Source of the DNA: Patellaria atrata CBS 101060
Lineage: Eukaryota; Ascomycota; Dothideomycetes; Patellariales; Patellariaceae
Direction: 5' to 3'
Length of the DNA: 36,566 bases
Assembly: GCA_010093705.1 (NCBI GenBank)
Contig: MU006108.1
Span: 148,098 to 184,663 of the forward strand
Part shown: positions 7,410-20,225 of the stretch, in pieces
Position numbering within the stretch: the first letter of the stretch is position 1
Layout of the letters: every line of letters begins with the position of its first letter
Position numbers and translations under genes: made by a program
The notes under the pieces: model-generated
Databases searched by the model: none
What the model was told of the DNA's origin: nothing
Seen by the model: only the letters and a program-made list of their open reading frames with translations

Positions 7410-10002
7410 CTATCTCTTACTCTTTCGCATCCGCTTGATTCTTTCATACTCATTCTTCTCCCTTCCCTCCTCCCCCTGAATCTCAGCCACGAGTTTCTTA
7501 TACTTAGCCTCATAAGCTTGATCTTTCTCCTTCTTCTCCCTGAGTCTTTCACGAGCTATGAAATTGGCATCTTTACGCAATTCCCGCATAGCTCCTTTTC
7601 GTTCGCGCTTATACTCAGCCTTGAGTTTGCTCGCTTCTGCTCGATCTCGGTCGGGATCGTAGTGTTTGTTGGGATTGAAACCTTCCTCGAATTTAGGAAT
7701 TGAGGTCTTGATGGCGAGCGGGCGATGATGGTGGAGTTCAAGAGGCCGGCGTGCGAGGCGCGACTTGGATATTAGGAGCCGTAACTGGTGAGCATGCTTC
7801 TTCTGGGTTGGTATGGTAGAGAGTAGCTCAAGTGCAGGATTGAAAATCTCAATGAATGCTGATTTCGCAGCCCAAATATTGCTCATCTCTACCAGGTTCT
7901 TGACATGGACATCAAACAAATCAGGACTGATTGTATGGAATTTTATCGATAAGATAGTAAAGCGAACCGCCTCTGGTATGTATCGTTGAGCTAGATTTTG
8001 GTACTTCAAACACAATGCGACCAGGACAGCGCCAGAGGATATCACCTCAGTTGAATCTGGACGTGTCAACCCAAGAAATCTGCCCATTAGTGTGATAGCA
8101 GGTGTTACGACTTGATGAAAGTGATCTGATGTCGGATATATTGTACCAACTGCTGTAAGGATGATCAGGTCTCCGGGCTGGGGGAAGGGTTTGTCGTGAA
8201 GCTGTTCTAGATAAGAGCGGAATGCACGGGCAATTTCGCTCGTATATGTTCTCGAAAGTGAATGTATATGGCGTATCAAGGACTCCATGGTGCATAAATC
8301 GACTTCTGAGCCACTATTACCAAGGTGGTATATGTGGTTAACAAGTACTGTTGAGAAGATAGCAAGTTTATGTTTATTGTCTGCATGCAATTGAGGATGG
8401 TACAATGCTCGAATGCGTTGTACCACTGTAGAGACTTCTCGGGGTGGAACATTTTCAAGTACTTTAAGCAGTTCGGTATGATTCTGTGGACAGGAGTAGA
8501 TGAAAGCGATTTCCGAGGAGTTTGTGTTTTTGGAGTTCAGATTATTAACATATTGATCGATTCGCTGCCCGTTGTCCTCAGAGAATATATCTTGAATAAA
8601 CTCGGCGTCCTCGATATCTTGTATGGGATCTTCCACGGAAGCATCGGATTCCTCCGATGTTCCCTCCGACCACTCGGGGTCGACATCAGTCTCATCGGCG
8701 ATGAGATCTTCTTCTATAATGAAGTCATCTTCGTCGTCTATCCCCAAAGGTCTTAGTCCATGTTGATTGTTGAGAAAACCAAATTCCGCAGCATCGTCGG
8801 GGATGATATCTTCGTCCCCTTGCGCATTTGCTTCATGAGAAGTTTCCGCAGGCTCATCTTCACTCTCATCCTCACCTCTCATCCTACGCAGACGCTTCTC
8901 TTCTAACTCTTTCAACCTGCTAGCTTCCAGTGCAGCTTTCTCCTCTTCTGTTTTCGTCCTCTCTGTCGGTTTTGACTTTTTGTCAAACGCCATTTCCCTA
9001 ACCCTCGTATCATAGTCTTTCTCGTACTGTCCACCGTTCAGTCCCTCTATAAGGGCTGCTCTTTCAGGATTGATCGTTATTTGTCGATTTTCCGATACAG
9101 ATAGTACTACGGGTTTCTCCGGTTTGGGTTGGCCTCTTAGGATCGCGAGCAGATCTGGCATCCCCTTATCAAGTGCTTCCCTTAAATCTTCATCTTCTTC
9201 TTTGGCTTGCTGCCGCTCGTATTTGTGGAACTTCGACTTAGAGATAACTTCCTTCATCACCTCCGCTTTCGTCTTCTTACGCTCGAGTTGATTGTCTTCT
9301 TTGGGGTTGTCCTGAAAATCATCGTCGATAGGGAAACCACGTTTTCTTTTCAAGCTCTTAGTACTCCCATCTTCATCACTGCCCAATATATCACCATTAA
9401 CAGCGTCAAAATCATCGTGAGCATCTACACCAATTTCGAAGGACAGGGTTCGACCCAAGTGAGTCAATTGTTCCCCGCCGTCTCCTTCCTCCAAATCAAA
9501 GAGCGACGCTCCTTTTCTCCTAATTTTCTCCCTTGTAAAACGCTGTAACGCTCTCTCCTCCGGTGTCATTGTTGGATCGTTTTCTCCAATACGTCGGTCA
9601 AGAATACCACCTGCTTTATTTCGTTTATTCATCTCGAGTAGAAGCGTTTTCTTTCGCTATATGGCCATCATATTAGCAACATATCCGCAAAGCAACGGCG
9701 ATACGAAGAGAACGTACCGCTTCCTCCCCCATGCTTTTTGAGACACCTGGCCTCCCAACCATACTCTTTGCTAAGGGGCCAATTGCGAGCTTGTTGCCGA
9801 ATGATTCGAACTTCTGTGGTCTGGAAAGTGACTTGACATCGAAAGGGTTCAAACTGTCCCTAATATTGGAAAGAGCTGCATTTCTCTGTACTCTTTGCTC
9901 CGGAGTTGACCCTTTCTTCTTCTGCTTCTTAGACTTCTGAGGCCCTGTGATACCTTGCTCTCTCAATGACGCCTTCAGGCGTTTTAGTTGGGAAGGTGGC
10001 AT
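7410..10002 (-). CDS. NOP14: Nop14, small-subunit processome protein
   Basis: Two exons, 10002-9718 and 9656-7410, joined across a 61-bp intron (GTACGT donor, GCTAATATG branch, ATAG acceptor) in phase 0. The join reads GEEA/RKKTLLLEMNKRNKAGG, which restores the conserved Nop14 N-terminal block. The product is 843 aa (yeast Nop14 is about 810). The N-terminus is very basic (KKQKKKG, nucleolar-type signal) and carries SLNPFDVK. The middle has long Asp/Glu-rich tracts (about residues 360-460), the helical Nop14 body follows, and the C-terminus is Lys/Arg-rich coiled coil. Nop14 works with Emg1 and Noc4 in 40S precursor assembly and 18S rRNA maturation in the nucleolus. It diverges from SCM3 over a 361-bp spacer. 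The start was chosen from the first ATG before the conserved MPPSQLKRLK. Confidence 0.95.
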
Positions 10003-10363
10003 GGCGAATACCCCTTGAAAGAAACTATGGCGCTTTTAATTGAAGTGCAAATATCAGAACTACTGCTCCATATAGTCCGGTAGCCGATAAGAGACTTTGT
10101 TTTCGAACACTGCCAATCTCTTTGGCTGCGGTTCATTTGACGCTAAGATAATTTTTGCCAAGATTTCGACATTGTGCCGAAGGCGGTCAAAGACGCGCTT
10201 TCGCTGAACCGAAAATCCTAAGCAAACACGTCAAACAGAGCACCGCTGCTACGAAAACATACTTCCGTTTTCGTAACTTGCCCACTTCTTCCCCACGTAC
10301 TGCATTATTCCTCACCCACCCCGCGACCAACGAGATCTAATTCACAGGAAAATACCGTACACG
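10003..10363. promoter_or_regulatory. Divergent promoter region, NOP14 and SCM3
   Basis: The whole 361-bp space between two start codons pointing away from each other must hold both promoters and 5' UTRs. The SCM3 side is C/T-rich (CCACTTCTTCCCCACG, about 10282-10297), typical of fungal initiator regions. I see no TATA box I would defend. Confidence 0.6.
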
Positions 10364-12404
10364 ATGGCGATATCATCCCCGAGCTCCACGTTGACCTCCT
10401 CTTTCCAAGGGATGCGAATAGAATCCAAAACGAGAGTGACCTCACCAGAAGAAGATAACTTCGACGACGCCAAGTATGCGAACGATATGCGTTTTAAGTC
10501 TACATTGGAAGACATATTTAAGAGGTACACGGAAAATTATACTGAGGAGGATGATGAAATTGATCTAGAGACTGGGGAGATTGTCGTAAACAACGGTCGG
10601 ATTGCGTCGTTACCAGACGTGCCTAGGAACGGTCTATGGGCTGAGCTTGACGATCAGGAGGCTGCAAGTTCTAGTCTACTCGACCTTTACGGTGTCGATA
10701 CGGATACCAGTGTAGTCAATGGCGCCGGGAATGAGACCGATGATGAAAGTGAGCAGTCTGCTCCCGAAACACCAGATGTATATACTACCCGCCCAATATC
10801 ATACCTTCTACTAATGACGGGAAATCTAGGATATTGTTTGCACAAATAAATACAGAACATACTCCGGTAGGTATCTGGTCGACTCTCCAATAGATGTTCA
10901 AGTATCGGACAAATTAATGCAATCTCATGGCGATTTCGTAAAGGGAAATGAGCATCTACGGGTAGAAAATCACGTAAAGGAAAATGCCCGGGATAACGAG
11001 ATATGGAATAACATCCCACATCTAGATACGTTGAGTTCCGTTGAGAACATAAGAGAAAGCTTAGAACAAGCGATTCAAGCGCTCAGCAAGCACTTGAGCA
11101 TATTACAGAAGCAGCACCGAGATCTGGATCATAAAAGCCCAAAAGCCACCTCCGCATCCCAAACTCCTGAAGAGAGTCCACGATACGAGATACCAGAGAC
11201 CCCTTTTACGATCTATTCTAGATGTCTCGAGAGTCCTGCATCGAGTTCAGTCCAAGGTTTGCCAGCAAACAGTCCTTCGAGTCTGAAACGCAAGCACGAG
11301 AAAGTACAGCAAGCAACCTCTCCATCTCTTGCTCGGCAGATATCTAGTACCAGTCAACGATATTCTACTACAAGCAATGGATCTCCGACTAAGAAGCTGT
11401 ATCGTAGTCCTAGAAGCCCGCTTTCAAATGATGACGATGACAGTCCTGATGAATTGAGCAACTCAGGAGGATCGTCACGGGGTGGAACAGTGCGACAATT
11501 CCAATCAAACGTACAGGACCGACTCAAACCACACCACCCAAATCCAAGAGGGAGACGGGGTTTCAGTGCTATCGATAGTCCCAAACGCCCTACTACTACC
11601 GCAACTCGTATTATCCCTATAACTCCACATAGGATTAAATTTGAACCGAACTTCAACCTGTCGATTACACCATCTCCCTCACGAACCGTCGCCGAGACCC
11701 CCCAAGGAGTTTCTCCAATGCCAAGGGCGAAGAATCCTGCCCCACGAACACTCGGGTGCACAAATACTCTAAACATATCGTCGAATGCATCTCCAAAACC
11801 TCTAGTATCTGATAGGTCTACAGTTCCGGAATATAAGCCACAAACAGCAAATTCTTCTCCGGTAACCATCACAACCACACCGCTTAATAACGAGAGGATG
11901 ATTAAGGACTCGTTTGAGTTCACTGTTCGCGCCGTCACCAAGTTTCAAACCCCCTCCAGATCTTATAAAAGTCCTCTACTAGAGAAACCCCGCCGACTCC
12001 CTGTCACAGCCCCGATTCATAAGACCGTGTCCTTCTCGGTAGACACGATGGACGATAGCAGAGATGACGATACCGAGGATGATGATAGTTATGAGAATTA
12101 TGACGAGGCAGATAACACGGACCATGACGACGGTGATGATGAGGACGAGGGTGAATATCAGGACGAAGGCAAGGAGGGAGACGAAGATGAGGACGAAATA
12201 GCCATCACACCTATCAGGATAGGTAGTGCGCGCAAACCGAGTCCGGAGAAGCGATATCTCACTCCACGAAGCATGAGTAGAAGCTCTTCGCTTAGTACAG
12301 CGAGCAGAAGTTCTTCGCTCGTGACCCCAACACGAAAGATTACCGCGCTACTTGGTATAGAGTCGGAGAGCAATGAGCTGTCCTTGGTACCGGACTCAGT
12401 GTGA
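10364..12404 (+). CDS. SCM3: Scm3 (HJURP-type) CENP-A chaperone
   Basis: Two exons, 10364-10777 and 10830-12404, joined in phase 0 across a 52-bp intron (GTATAT donor, CTACTAATGAC branch, TCTAG acceptor), giving 662 aa. Residues about 28-75 carry the Scm3 signature: a helix with FKSTLEDIFKRYTENY, then EIDLETGEIVVNNGRI, the segment that in yeast and human contacts CENP-A/H4. After the join comes NKYRTYSGRYLVDSP. The rest is long and mostly disordered, with many SP/TP sites, basic patches, and an Asp/Glu tract at about 560-610 that could hold histones. Scm3 deposits the centromeric H3 variant at kinetochores. Filamentous fungi have long Scm3 proteins; I saw no clear zinc finger or Myb domain in the C-terminal part. 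The family call rests on the N-terminal motif. Confidence 0.85.
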
Positions 12405-12985
12405 GAAGGCTCTGGATTGCTAGCGTGGAGTATCACGGAGGGGGCGTTAGCTGTTTTTTACCGTCTTTCATTATACCACTTGTGTTTCTTTTTTGATAAC
12501 TTTTGGAACACGTCTCGACTTTAACGCTATGATAATACAATTAAGTTGATTGGAATACGTAAAAATTCAACCCCTATATTCTTCTCTGCCGGTTTCCTTC
12601 ATCCCCTTGCATGGCAAGTAGAACTCAAACGAAAGAGTATTACTTAGGTAAACAGCAGATTTGGAATGAGATTTCGCACTCGTCCTGGTAGCAAGAGAAG
12701 ACATAACTCTCTTGGTGGAAAGCTGGAAGTATAAAAATTTCATAAAATTGAGCTACGTGATAAATAAATTCCAATATCTGCTGCCGAGAAACATCAAACG
12801 TCCGAAAGAACTGTAAAACCAGTCTCCGGTTATCGTACCTCCATTGAACTTTTTAAATCCGTGCTCCAAGCCAACCTTATATACAAAACACCATGCTTAA
12901 AGAAATCATGAAACTTGAGGGATTAGAATGGAAAGAAAGCACACCGTAGCTTGTAGATACGTAAAGACCTAACTAAGATGACAGT
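12405..12985. other. 581-bp convergent spacer, SCM3 / CPA2
   Basis: AT-rich 3' region shared by two convergent genes. It should hold both polyadenylation regions. No gene, RNA or repeat is visible. Confidence 0.6.
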
Positions 12986-15900
12986 CTATATCTGATTTCC
13001 CTTGGTGAATTCCCTCCAGCTGCGGACCTCAGGCGGGATTCCCTCCTTCCGGGGCAGTTTCTCGCTCATGCACTGTGAAAATAAAAGAGCCGTCTAAAAC
13101 AAAAGGCGAGATATTAGCATCATATATAAAACGCTAGAGTAAGGGATTTAGCAAAGCTTACCTTCGGCTCCATGAACAACGGGACTCCAAAATCGACCGC
13201 ATTCCTCCTCATGACATAATCTTCATCCACTAAGCTGCTCGCCCTAACCTTCGCCAAGTTGAAAACACCCCTGATATCATATTTCTGAAAAGCTTCCCTC
13301 AAGGCCCTCTTATCCTCCTTCGGGAACTCAATAACTTCGACGCTCACACTTCCATCTTTAGAGCTTTGCTCAAGATGTTGTTTTATTTGATCGTTAGCCG
13401 CGTAGAACCTGTAACCCAGCGGTGCCAGATAATCTACGATCTTCGCAAGTTCAGGCTTCTCGACGTCGCCACCGAATAGAAGACCCTCACCGGGCTCTGG
13501 CACGCGAAAGTTCATCATCGACTGTACGGATGTCCAGTACGCCTCCACGATATTCTTACCGAAACACGCCATCTCCCCCGTACTGCTCATTTCGACGCCG
13601 AGGAATGGGTCTGCGCCCGCCAACCTGGTCCATGAGAATTGCGGTACCTTTGTCGCGACAAAATCTCTCTCGACAGCCATCAAATCGACGGGTTCTGGGA
13701 CTTCGCGGCCAACGATGGCCTTCGTAGCGACGTCAATGAAGTTGACTCCTAGGACTTTGCTGCTGAAGGGGAAGGAGCGCGAGGCACGGAGATTGCATTC
13801 GATCACTTTGAGTCTGTCCTCACCACCTTCGGGGTCTGCTGCCTTGATGATTTGCATGTTGAAGGGACCAGTGATGCTCCATGCTTCAGCAACCTTACCC
13901 GCAATCTCTTTGAGGCGCTCTTGCGTGCGCGCATCGAGGTTTACTGGGGGTAGGATTAGAGTGGCATCTCCGGAGTGAACGCCGGCATCTTCGACGTGTT
14001 CGCTGATAGCGTGGACTAGAAGTTTGCCGTTGGATGCAACAGCGTCAATATCGATTTCTTTGGCACCTTCGATATATTGCGTGATGACAACTGGGTGATC
14101 GGGAGAGACCTCGCTCGCTGCGAGGAGTTTGTCCTTCAGCTCATTCTCACTTCGGATCACAGTCATCGCGGCACCGGAGAGAACATAACTAGGCCTTACT
14201 AGCACGGGATATCCGACTGAATCCGCGAACTTCTGTGCTTCTTCATACGATGTTAATTCTTTCCAAGCTGGTTGATCAACTCCAATCGAGTCCAAAATCT
14301 GTGAGAATTTGTGGCGGTCCTCCGCCTTATCAATATCGTTAGGATCAGTACCAAGAACCTTGGCCTTTCCGGTCTCCTGAAGCTTTAGAGCGATGTTTTG
14401 GGGTAGTTGGCCTCCAACGGAAACCACAACACCACTAGCGGACTCCAGTTCGTAAATGTCCATGACACGCTCATAGCTCAGCTCCTCGAAGTACAGTTTA
14501 TCAGCGACGTCAAAGTCAGTTGAGTACGTTTCCGGATTATAATTGATCATCACGGTCTTCTTCCCGAGCTTGTTGAGCGAAAGAGTAGCGTTGACGGCAC
14601 ACCAATCGAACTCAACAGAGCTGCCAATTCGGTAGACGCCGCTTCCTAGAACCATAACTCCATGGTCATTAAAGTCCACATCGTGCGTGGATGCGTTGTA
14701 AGTAGTGTAGAGATAGTTGGTGTTTGCTGGGAACTCTGCCGCAAGTGTATCGATCCTCTTGACGAATGGTTTGACACCGAAACCCTTTCGTCTAGCACGA
14801 ACTTCGTCTTCAGTGCTGTTCACTGCTTTAGCGATTTGTTTATCCGAGAAACCCATCTTCTTGGCCTTCGTGATCAGCTCTTTCTTAAGACCGAAAAGGC
14901 TGCCAATCTCCTCCATTTCACGTGTGCAGTCTACAATATTTTGAAGCTTGTGCAAGAACCATTTGTCGATCTTCGTTAAGTCGTGAATCTTGTCGATGGA
15001 GTAACCCTCATGGAACATGGCTTGACCGACGGCAAGCCACCTCCTATCCGTAGGGTTCTTCAAAGTGTCATCAAGATCCTCGAATTTATCTCCTTGAAAG
15101 CCGAGGAACTTGGGGTCGACTTGCCTGCAAGCTTTCTGAAAAGACTCCTCGAATGTCCTTCCAATTGCCATGACCTCTCCGACTGACTTCATGGAGCTAC
15201 CGATCTCTCGCTTCACGTTCTGGAATTTACTCAGATCCCATCTGGGCATCTTAGTTACGATGTAATCCAAGCTTGGTTCGAAATTGGCCGTAGTAGTCTT
15301 CGTAACTGCATTGGGAAGTTCAGGAAGCGTGTGTCCAAGTCCAATCTTCGCCGCGGTATAGGCAAGGGGATATCCCGTCGCTTTAGAGGCTAGAGCAGAT
15401 GAACGAGATAGACGTGCGTTAACTTCAATAACCCTATAATCCAACCCATCGGGTTGTAAACAGTACTGCACATTACATTCGCCAACAACACCGAGATGAC
15501 GAACAATCTTGATCGATGCAGATCTAAGCATATGGTATTCCTCATCACTGAAGGTTTGACTGGGCGAGACGACAATGCTGTCTCCAGTATGAACTCCGAG
15601 GGGATCGAAATTCTCCATGTTACAAACAGTGATGCAGTTGTCACTAGCATCTCTAACGACTTCATACTCGGCTTCCTTCCATCCTTTCAAGGACTTTTCT
15701 ACGAGAATTTGAGGCGAGAGCGTCAATGATCTGGCTGAAAGATTTCGAAGTTCCTCAGGGTTATGGGCAAATCCAGATCCGAGTCCACCAAGTGCGTAAG
15801 CTGCGCGAACAATGATAGGATAACCGATGTCTTCCGCAGCCTTGAGTGCCTCATCGACAGAGCTAACGGCTAATGATTGCGCAACTGGGATGTTGATCTC

Positions 15901-16675
15901 ATTCAATGCTTTTACGAATAAATCGCGGTCCTCACTCGTCTCCAGAGTCTTGATACTTGTACCTAATACTTTGACATTATACCTTTCAAATATGCCCATC
16001 TTATTCATTTGTACTCCTAAGTTGAGCGCGGTTTGCCCGCCAAAGCTAAGGAAGATTCCATCTGGTCGTTCTTTCTCAATGACATATGTCACATATTCCG
16101 GAGTGACTGGTAGATAGTAGATATCGTCCGCGAGCACATGAGAGGTTTGGATAGTGGCAATGTTAGGATTTATTAATATTGAATGTACGCCAGCCTCTTT
16201 CAAAGCTTTTAGAGCTTGAGAACCTATATAACACCAATGAATCAGCAATGTAGAATACCAGGGAAAGTTTTCAGAACTCCTCTCTCGATAAATGTGCAGT
16301 TACGCAGCACTAAAGAGATAACTTACCTGAATAGTCAAATTCTCCTGCCTGACCAATACTTAGCCCTCCACTACCGATGACAAGCACTTTTTTAACATCC
16401 ACCAAATCCCTCCCACCAGCAATTGAACCGCTATCCAGGAATGGCTTTGCCTTAGGCGCCTCCGCGCTTTCTATGCATATTCTCGCCGTTGGCGAATAAG
16501 CTCGAATATGCTGAGCATATTTTTGGGACCCATAGACCTTGGGGCTACGCGCACATAGTGATGCTGTAGGTGCTGCCCGAGTAGATATACTGCGAGAATT
16601 TACTGACAATGACGCAGAATGACATTGGCGAAGTAAAGATGGAGTGCGGGCGATAAGCCTTTGGCTGAGGGCCAT
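12986..16675 (-). CDS. CPA2: Carbamoyl-phosphate synthase, arginine-specific, large subunit (mitochondrial)
   Basis: Three exons: 16675-16327, 16223-13162 and 13093-12986, with introns of 103 and 68 bp, giving 1172 aa. The first join ([13 protein letters not shown]) rebuilds the conserved first ATP-grasp start, [17 protein letters not shown]. The last exon adds the C-terminal tail ending in FTKGNQI. Residues 1 to about 50 are rich in Arg, Ser and Ala and lack acids, a mitochondrial presequence as in the fungal arginine-pathway enzyme rather than the fused pyrimidine one. Two ATP-grasp halves follow ([14 protein letters not shown], then [12 protein letters not shown]), with the second nucleotide-binding start [12 protein letters not shown] and [14 protein letters not shown] before the C-terminal MGS-like domain. 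The enzyme makes carbamoyl phosphate from ammonia (from the glutaminase subunit), bicarbonate and two ATP for citrulline synthesis. I saw no upstream peptide or TGASTCA site near the start. Confidence 0.96.
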
Positions 16676-17485
16676 TGCTGATTATTGTCAGATAGAAAGA
16701 AGAGGAAGGAGCAATTGACCCTCAAGGGTCCCGAAATCGACCTCTAGAGGCTGCGTGGAAGAAATTTGGAGCTCTAGAAATTTTCTGTGACTGGAGCTTT
16801 TTTTTTTTTTGGTGATTTGGAAAAATGTCACTCTGACACACGACACAGGCTAACCGCGATAACGATAACGGATCTCAGATCGGAGGCGGTGAAAAGTTCA
16901 ACAACTGAAGCTAAAATTAATTAAACTTGATAATAAGCAAGTTATCTTTGTTAATGAAACAGAGACGGTACAGAGTACCATGTTGTACAGCAGTACCAGC
17001 TGCGATTTCGCTGGACGCGACGAAAATTTAAAAATGATTTTGTGATGCTAAAAAATTTCATCATTGCTTTTCGTCTGACGGTGCTGGAGAAGGCATGCAC
17101 TATGCGTTCTGATCATCCACACCTCTCATGCAGACGCACCTAAAAATTTCTGTCTAACATGCTGGTTGTTAGAATTCTACCGTCCAATAATGGCTTAAGA
17201 GTGAGCATACAGGTGGTTCAAATAAACGAACAACTATAGTCCACTACCGCATTGGCTCTGGGTGAAGAGGCTAGGGACCTACACCTTTTCCTGTTCAAAT
17301 GCTTCCCTTGCCGGATCACAAAGACATTAGAATAAGCAATGAGGTAAGCTGGGTGCTTAAAGCAAGCCTATGTATCACCCACTCCTATAAGGACGGATGC
17401 CGTAACCCCTTTGAAGGATATCCAGTTGTCTATGCTTGGTTCATAATGCTCTTATATTAACAAGTGAAAGATGGGCAAGTCATCA
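16676..17485. other. 810-bp spacer between CPA2 and LCL3
   Basis: CPA2 promoter and LCL3 3' region; both genes are on the minus strand. It contains a T13 run (16798-16810) and a GTAC-rich stretch with imperfect dyads (about 16967-17000). No gene is seen. Confidence 0.5.
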
Positions 17486-18386
17486 TTAGGATTTTTCACT
17501 AGATTTTCTCGTAGACACTGTCTTCTTTGCCTCTTCCTCTGTAGCCATCATTCTATTCTTGAACTCTCTCGGAGACTCCGACTCCTTGCGCTTCTCGCCC
17601 AGAACTCGTTGTATAAACGACGGTTTCGACCATAGACCCAGCTTAGCTCTCTTTGCGTTCTCCTCTGCTGCTCTGTACTTCGCCTCAAATTCACCAAACT
17701 CAGATCCCGTCTTGGCTTCGTAAACGGTAGCCAGTCCAGCTTTCAGCATCTGTAATCCCACATCTCTTCTAATGAACCACTTCCGCACAAATACCGTTGC
17801 CACTACGCGTTCATACTGGTCTCGACGATATACGTATGCTCGAACGTGATGACTCAGGATATAGTCTTTTAGCCAATTGAGTGCTTCCTCACCATAAGGC
17901 TGGCCTGGGCGGCCAAAATGGGGAAGCTCTGGCGCATCAATGCCCGCAATCCTAATGTGAAGCTGATACAACAAGTCAGCACGCTCAGGGTTCTATGAAT
18001 GTGTGGGACATTGACCATACTGTTTTCTCTTTTAAACCCTCCCTCTTGCTGGGCACGACTCTTCCTGGGAACCAACCCCATCCCGCCAATTTTCCTCCAG
18101 GAGTATGAAATAAGCGGAAGTTATCTCCATCTCCTACGCTAGTGACCTTGCCAAAGACGCTACGCCGTCGAAAGAAGCTCGGTTTCATATGCTCGGCGGT
18201 AGGTATGCGCCGTAGATATGTCTTATACCCGTGTATGAGTGTTAAGGTTGTGAGAGTGAGGAGGGCGGTGGGAACCCATTGTCGTGGTTCAGTATAGTAG
18301 GACCAATTAGTCGAGTTCAAATTGTCTGCCCATGAGCTCTCATGCTTGGAATTTTCCTCATCTTTACGAGAGAACGGGAAGCGCAT
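17486..18386 (-). CDS. LCL3: Lcl3, membrane-bound staphylococcal-nuclease-like endonuclease
   Basis: Two exons, 18386-18021 and 17962-17486, joined in phase 0 across a 58-bp intron (GTATGG donor, GCTGAC branch, TCAG acceptor), giving 280 aa (yeast Lcl3 is 274). One membrane segment at about residues 37-54 ([16 protein letters not shown]) precedes the nuclease domain, so the enzyme is membrane-tethered; the family is reported at mitochondria or other membranes. The SNase core begins with [21 protein letters not shown]. The residues matching the staphylococcal catalytic set are present: R126 (HIRIAG), D131 and E134 (IDAPE), and R174 (DQYERVVA). LGLWSKPSF closes the domain, followed by a charged tail. 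The yeast gene was named for a lifespan phenotype; the physiological substrate is not established. Confidence 0.93.
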
Positions 18387-18755
18387 TTTTGCGCGACCAC
18401 GAAGTAAAACGGGTCCCGTTGAAGAACATCAACACTATGCGCAATACAACCGAAGTTTCCCCGGTCAGGGGTACGATTACCTTATCAGTCAACAAGAGAC
18501 GCTTTACATTTCGAAAAAGTACTTGGGTTCTGAACGTAATTATATTGGAGTGAAAGATATTGAATTCAGACGGGAATCAGTTCCTTAACAAGAGTTATAA
18601 CTCCTCGGTCCCGACATCTAGTCAGGATCCTAGTATCATTGCTTACATCCCTATGCAGAGCTGAGTTCTCCCAATACCACAAGATATATTTTGACAACCC
18701 TGCCATGCTCTTCAATCAGTAGCAAGTTATGCAGTTGGACTGATTTTGTAGAATC
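18387..18755. other. 369-bp spacer, LCL3 promoter and ARPC2 3' end
   Basis: Short same-strand spacer. Open frames of 73-88 codons here overlap the LCL3 start and lack support. Nothing else is visible. Confidence 0.5.
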
Positions 18756-20031
18756 TCATCCTTGTACCCTGAAAGTACGTCCACTTGCTGTCTTTCTTTC
18801 TTTCTCTTCGTTTTCCGGCCTTGCTCTCCGTAGTACTACGCCTGGTTAGTATCAACTAGACTAGAAAGAGAACCAATCTTACCTTGAAGGAAATCTGCGG
18901 TCCGCCTTCGCATTCGAGAGTGGATGTATGCCTAAAGTATTGCTGATTAATTGAATTATCATCAAAGATATAGGCAAGAAATTACCTTTGATGCTTTGAT
19001 GTGGTAATGGAAGTAATCACGGAAAGTCTGGATATGGGATATCACTTCTTCTCTTCGTTGCTTCGTGAGATGTCTCGGGAACAAGACTAAAGGCACATTA
19101 GCCCGAGATACGAACGCTAGAATTAGAATGTTTAGTACCAAATGTGATATACCCTACTTCACCACGTCCACTCGCGAGACCGGGGACATTCTGCAATTCA
19201 AGCGGTGGATCATTGCGGAAAAGAACCTGCGGAGCATTTTGAATCGCTCTCCGTCTAGCATCAACGAATTCCTGTTCAAGCAGAATGGTCAGGTATGCAC
19301 AAAGACAAGATAAGTCATATACATACCTGTAGGAAAACCTTTCCAAATATTCGATCCGTCTCTTCTCTGAAGATGGTACTGAATATGACTGTAACTCTGT
19401 CATGACTCGCCTTGATGTAAATAGCTTCCTCCTCCCGATAATGTATCGCGCGAACTTCTCCCCCCTCTCTGACTCCCTGAGGAGCTTGCTCGGATGTAAA
19501 TTTCGATGCTTGTTCTTGTAACTGTGCAAACTCGTCGAATGCTTGTTCAAATGGTGCGGCCATAGCATTCCGCTTCAAAAGTGAAATCCTCCGAATGAGG
19601 TCGTCCCGAGCATCTACGGAAGAGTGTCAGCTAGATGCTCTCAGTATCGTGTTAGTCCAGGTATCTCATATGTACCTTGTTCTGCCGGGAGGTTCTCAAG
19701 ATCCACTTGTATTGAGAAATCGAAACCTTGTTCTGGGGATACGATGTACGGTCCATATTCTCTTTCAAGGACTTCCTGCGCGCCGTATTGAACTAGTTCC
19801 TTGAAGCACTTTACTGATATGGAGACGAGAATCTTTGTCTTAGATTCCGGTGTAGAAATATGGAATGTTACCCCATCGAAATCGGATACAACTTGGTCGA
19901 TTGACACTGGTGGTGCACTGTTGATATTGTTAAATACGCCCCGGTTACTTGAAATCAAACGGTGCTTACCCTGAAAAGCGGTCCTTTAACAACGACTCAA
20001 TCAACACATTTTGATAGTCTAGTAGAAGCAT
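18756..20031 (-). CDS. ARC35: Arp2/3 complex 34-kDa subunit (ARPC2 / Arc35)
   Basis: Seven exons: 20031-19970, 19917-19676, 19613-19327, 19271-19139, 19086-18986, 18931-18883 and 18835-18756. The six introns are 47-62 bp, all GT-AG, and the phases match at every join; the product is 317 aa (human ARPC2 is 300). The protein follows ARPC2 from end to end: MLLLDYQNVLIESLL, DFDGVTFHIS, TKILVSISVKCFKEL, DLENLPAEQ, RAIHYREEEAIYI, DRVTVIFSTIF, FGKVFLQEFVDARR, APQVLFRNDPPLEL, VGYITFVLFPRH, then a tail exon with RRARPENEEKERKTASGRTF. ARPC2 and ARPC4 form the core that holds Arp2 and Arp3 and contacts the mother filament in branched actin nucleation, needed for endocytic patches. The gene diverges from UTP12 over 194 bp. 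The fourth donor (GTACTA) is the weakest splice signal. Confidence 0.95.
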
Positions 20032-20225
20032 AATGAACACCCAGTAGGCAAGATAAGGGTGTTCTAGTGGTATTGTGGTGTACTTCGAGAGAATCAGCTA
20101 TTGAAGCTGTCAACGTCGTGGTGCGTGTGGGGCCTGCGGGATGGACATCACCCCCGCGCAGAGCCGCTCCGCTACCAAAAAAAAAGTTTTGGCCGCAGAT
20201 TAAGCTCGCATTCAACTACAAAATA
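20032..20225. promoter_or_regulatory. Compact divergent promoter, ARPC2 and UTP12
   Basis: Only 194 bp separate the two start codons. It contains an A9 run inside a short dyad (CCAAAA...TTTTGG, 20175-20192) close to the UTP12 start. This loosely resembles the yeast rRNA-processing element (AAAAATTTT), but the match is weak. Confidence 0.55.

Noticed and set aside
11354-11941. 195-codon minus-strand frame
   Set aside because: Shadow of the SCM3 coding exon, which has the recognised domain and consistent splicing.
16676-16900. Looked for an arginine attenuator uORF or a TGASTCA amino-acid-control site upstream of CPA2
   Set aside because: None was found; the attenuator peptide belongs to the small-subunit gene in fungi.
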